Below, piece after piece: positions 60,401-61,565 of a stretch of DNA of 61,565 nt. The translations under genes were made by a program, and so were the position numbers. The notes beneath the pieces were generated by a model. The model was not told the DNA's origin. It made no database searches and saw nothing but the letters and a program-made list of their open reading frames with translations. Source of the DNA: RUG572 sp964386385 (GTDB lineage Bacteria > Verrucomicrobiota > Kiritimatiellia > RFP12 > UBA1067); assembly GCA_964386385.1 (NCBI GenBank), contig CAYLRN010000018.1, positions 1-61,565 on the forward strand. The letters run 5' to 3'. Position 1 is the stretch's first letter, and each line of letters opens with the position of its first letter.

Positions 60401-61195
60401 GTTTTCGAGCCGGCCGGATTCAACCGCGTCAACGCGGACGACCCTGCCGACCGCCGCCGCTGGATTGTGGCGACAGTCGTCTACTCGGCCGCCCGGCGCG
60501 TCGTTACCGTCTACAGTGATGGGCGCGAAGTCGTCAGGGGCGCTCCGGGGACTGTCGACCTCCAGCCGCAGGAGTTCGCTATCGGCGCCGGCTTCGACGG
60601 CGGCAAGCGCTTCTACGGACTCGTCGACGACATTCGCATCTACGACGCCACGCTCTCCGCGGGCGAGGTGCGTCTGTTGGCGGAGCAGTACGATGCCCGG
60701 TGCGGCGTCGCGCCGTACGCCGCAGGTCCTGTGCTAGTGCGCCGTCCAGACGTCTCGGTCTCGGCTTCCGCGACGCTCGACGTGCGGTCGGACGAGACGG
60801 TCGCCTCCCTCTCCGGCGCGGGGACCGTCGCCGTCGCGCCGCACTCCACGCTGTCGCTCATGTCGCTCGACGGCTCGTTCTCCGGTACGGTAATGGGCGC
60901 GGGCGCGCTGGGCCTGGCTGACTGCGCCGTCATTGAGGTCTCTGACGAGACCGTCTTCCCGCTCGTCGCGACGACGGGCAGGTTCTCCGTCTCCGCCTTC
61001 GGCGTCGTGAACTGGACGCGGAAGGCGAACGATCCCGGCTGGGTCACGGTCGTGTCGGCGGCGGGAGGTGTGCAGGGTGTCGAGAACTTCGCCCATTGGA
61101 CGATGGCCGGGCGTAACGTCAAGTTCCGCGTATCGCCTGACGGCAAGTCCCTTCAGGCGAACGCCTCGACCGGCCTTGCGATCGTCTTCCGCTAG
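57449..61195 (+). CDS. Large exported LamG-repeat surface protein
   Basis: 1248 residues. A signal peptide (about 1-34, ending GVAFAA) is followed by an N-terminal beta-rich region opening FHWTGAAGDHLWSTVGNWAD, as in autotransporter-like adhesins. Three LamG domains lie at about 310-540, 635-840 and 850-1080, each with the Trp-His-His or Trp-rich strand (WHHVAVTYDGG, WHHVVVVYDSA) and a MDDLLV, MDELQV or VDDIRI closing strand. The C-terminal region has DETVASLSGAGTVAV repeats and ends GLAIVFR. It probably binds host or dietary glycans at the cell surface. Codons 4-7 contain a run of ten A's (57458-57467), exceptional in this G+C-rich DNA. Confidence 0.85.
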   Translation: MCEKKKIDNWRRNGGAIVFCALIFALSAGVAFAADFHWTGAAGDHLWSTVGNWADSEGKPKDEGPQPGVAYTYNFTGYEHGLVVTQDVDVVLGSAIATHVTNGDAVAEVTWVSAPTCTMTVAQSVDVHCGETSRLVLNVDMKFENALAVITKFQSGDLVFDLKSEPVDPNLQNVPLVIYNGVVEVASTSANPYLAVKLADSRGSASSWNRVVPAFVNHLDGCFVDSLRLDGLNLGWRGNGRVDLDGTSLTVGYRNPQSWNLHHLPVPVFAGGGRLSLDNETTTLMYGLPVDGTLETVRGDAIVSNTLTTVRWTFDDPSDPTRDPIGYGSLLLAPKGMPAVVEDAERGHVLRFDGGRYFKGPDANAGFDPLFAGNSTNRPYTVAFWFKPDAVCDKLAKLFFWGTSLNGEAAALRLNVGNSETQTLMFTQWGGNQYVATPTNPMDGAWHHVAVTYDGGTRFAMYYDGDVVMDAYLAAGYSNPNQNFYLGAVHGGWCNNGQNPYTGLMDDLLVAAYALTSNDVARLREDGLAAFAPVTTVAAHDSGVATIYRENVSLASLSGDGVAGGVRTPLSNTVVRVEGGANAFASYSAKLMGADATLVKSGADFVQELGGRAENVTNVAVEAGVLRLRRPIARRGLVARYSFDDAAEKGVGFDSGVSGFGLQGDGVSSVADGPSGAAAHFDGSAWLSSGTAPFPHSWPDGDDSYSVSLWIRPTSAACTDETPLFCWGDMHDRRFSYLRFASETALRFSNWSEDFSATVPKMSDGAWHHVVVVYDSAARRKTVWFDGAAAGTTATGGALDVPRSAAFQVGHGSVNGKTYSGDMDELQVFNYALSADEVASEFALAAPATTSATDLLPPPAAHWTFDDEANPGADASGSDALRLSAMGGDVALESGEFICGKAARFSSTNAWFTLADFPKGIIPTGAEQDFSVVVRYRPDSVQISGAVPSIVSWGDFTDWTQGRLFKFGSEVGRRNSIRATVGNAVFEPAGFNRVNADDPADRRRWIVATVVYSAARRVVTVYSDGREVVRGAPGTVDLQPQEFAIGAGFDGGKRFYGLVDDIRIYDATLSAGEVRLLAEQYDARCGVAPYAAGPVLVRRPDVSVSASATLDVRSDETVASLSGAGTVAVAPHSTLSLMSLDGSFSGTVMGAGALGLADCAVIEVSDETVFPLVATTGRFSVSAFGVVNWTRKANDPGWVTVVSAAGGVQGVENFAHWTMAGRNVKFRVSPDGKSLQANASTGLAIVFR
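57458..57467 (+). repeat. A10 homopolymer in the 5' coding end of the LamG gene
   Basis: Ten consecutive A's immediately after codon 3. Loss of one A leads to a TGA after 21 codons; gain of one leads to a TAA after 8 codons. Either change would switch the gene off, the arrangement seen in slipped-strand phase-variable genes. Confidence 0.85.
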
Positions 61196-61565
61196 TCCCT
61201 CGGTTTTTCTCCATCTTCCGACAGCCCCGGCGTCCCCGGCTTTCCGCCACTAGCCGTTGTCGCCGGGGCGTCTCGTTCCGTTGGCTTTCTTCCCTCCTAG
61301 CCGATTGTCACTGTGCCGTCTCGCCCTGCCGGGCAATCGCCTCTAGGCCATGTTCCCATCCGCTTCCTGTCCCGCACCCCCTGTTGCCCCTGCTCTCCTT
61401 CTCGTCCGCCGCCCTTGTTCCGCCCCGCTCGGCGCGCCGGCCGCCCCGGCCATCGGGGTTCCGCATCCCCGCCCTGCGCCGCGCCCCTCTGCCCCGCCGC
61501 CCCCCCCCGCCCCCGCCCCCGGAAACTTTTTTCACTTTTTTCCCCGGCCCCCCTTGCGCGGCGCG
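61196..61565. other. Pyrimidine-rich non-coding tail
   Basis: After the last stop the plus strand becomes strongly C/T-rich and poor in A and G, with C runs near 61500 and two T6 runs near 61530-61545. An 8-bp inverted repeat, CCCCGGCG with CGCCGGGG, spans about 61226-61268 and could fold, but is not followed by a T-run. Reading frames here give only low-complexity Gly/Arg peptides, so I call no gene. Confidence 0.6.

Noticed and set aside
61308..61535. Minus-strand 75-codon open frame at the right end
   Set aside because: The peptide is low-complexity Gly/Arg sequence produced by the pyrimidine-rich tail; no ribosome binding site or motif.

Overview
The window is a GC-rich (roughly 65% G+C by eye), densely packed bacterial chromosome segment. 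It carries 42 supportable protein genes; one runs off the left edge on the minus strand and all the others lie on the plus strand. I saw no rRNA, tRNA or CRISPR array. The gene content points to the Kiritimatiellae / Verrucomicrobiota-Planctomycetota (PVC) sphere, probably a host-associated glycan degrader. The signs are large exported LamG/DUF2341 proteins, Tat-exported Gfo/Idh/MocA oxidoreductases, a DUF1080 (3-keto-glycoside hydrolase) protein, a GldFG-like ABC system with a DUF4340 protein, and an AAA-ATPase-like/PD-(D/E)XK protein. This placement is inferred from families; no phylogenetic marker was tested.

Layout. (1) 1-667, minus: a Pin/Hin-type serine recombinase resembling the Bacteroides promoter invertase Mpi. 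(2) 857-10763: a tight amino-sugar operon of nagA, MFS transporter, LamG/DUF2341 surface protein, AraR-type GntR/LacI regulator, nagB, DUF1080 protein and Tat Gfo/Idh oxidoreductase. An AraR-box-like palindrome overlaps its promoter. (3) 10764-11227: intergenic hairpin repeats, then a leaderless small membrane-protein gene, nadC and a second Tat oxidoreductase. (4) 13833-20248: a Tyr-phosphatase-like protein, membrane proteins, two glycosyltransferases, an LpxL-like acyltransferase and a sugar-kinase-like protein, probably an envelope glycan/lipid cluster. (5) 20249-21199: a mosaic of tandem hairpin repeats ending in a three-unit Pho-box-like promoter, followed by a Na/Pi cotransporter and a PhoB/PhoR-type two-component system. 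(6) 24950-36385: metabolic genes (metY-like, GT-C transferase, dxs-like, NERD, S41 protease, dapF, pyrF, amidohydrolase, purF). (7) 36448-41665: a beta-helix protein fused to a thioredoxin-like domain, and an AAA/PD-(D/E)XK protein with an odd in-frame insertion. (8) 41756-49591: pgi, superoxide reductase, GldAFG-like ABC transporter, DUF4340 and an epimerase. (9) 49591-57305: rnr, ligA, ruvA, rluD-like and an esterase. (10) 57449-61195: a 1248-residue LamG protein whose 5' end has an A10 tract, then a pyrimidine-rich non-coding tail.

How the parts may work together. The nag operon looks like uptake and cytoplasmic breakdown of N-acetylglucosamine 6-phosphate (NagA, NagB), joined to two exported proteins of the oxidative 3-keto-glycoside cleavage type. 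The regulator encoded inside the operon probably binds the palindrome at 758-777. The Pho-like repeats, transporter, response regulator and kinase form a self-contained phosphate-response unit. Two features suggest variable surface expression: the invertase at the left edge and the A10 tract in the LamG gene at the right. Several promoters share a TAGAAT -10 box, and two of them sit so close to the ATG that the mRNAs should be leaderless.
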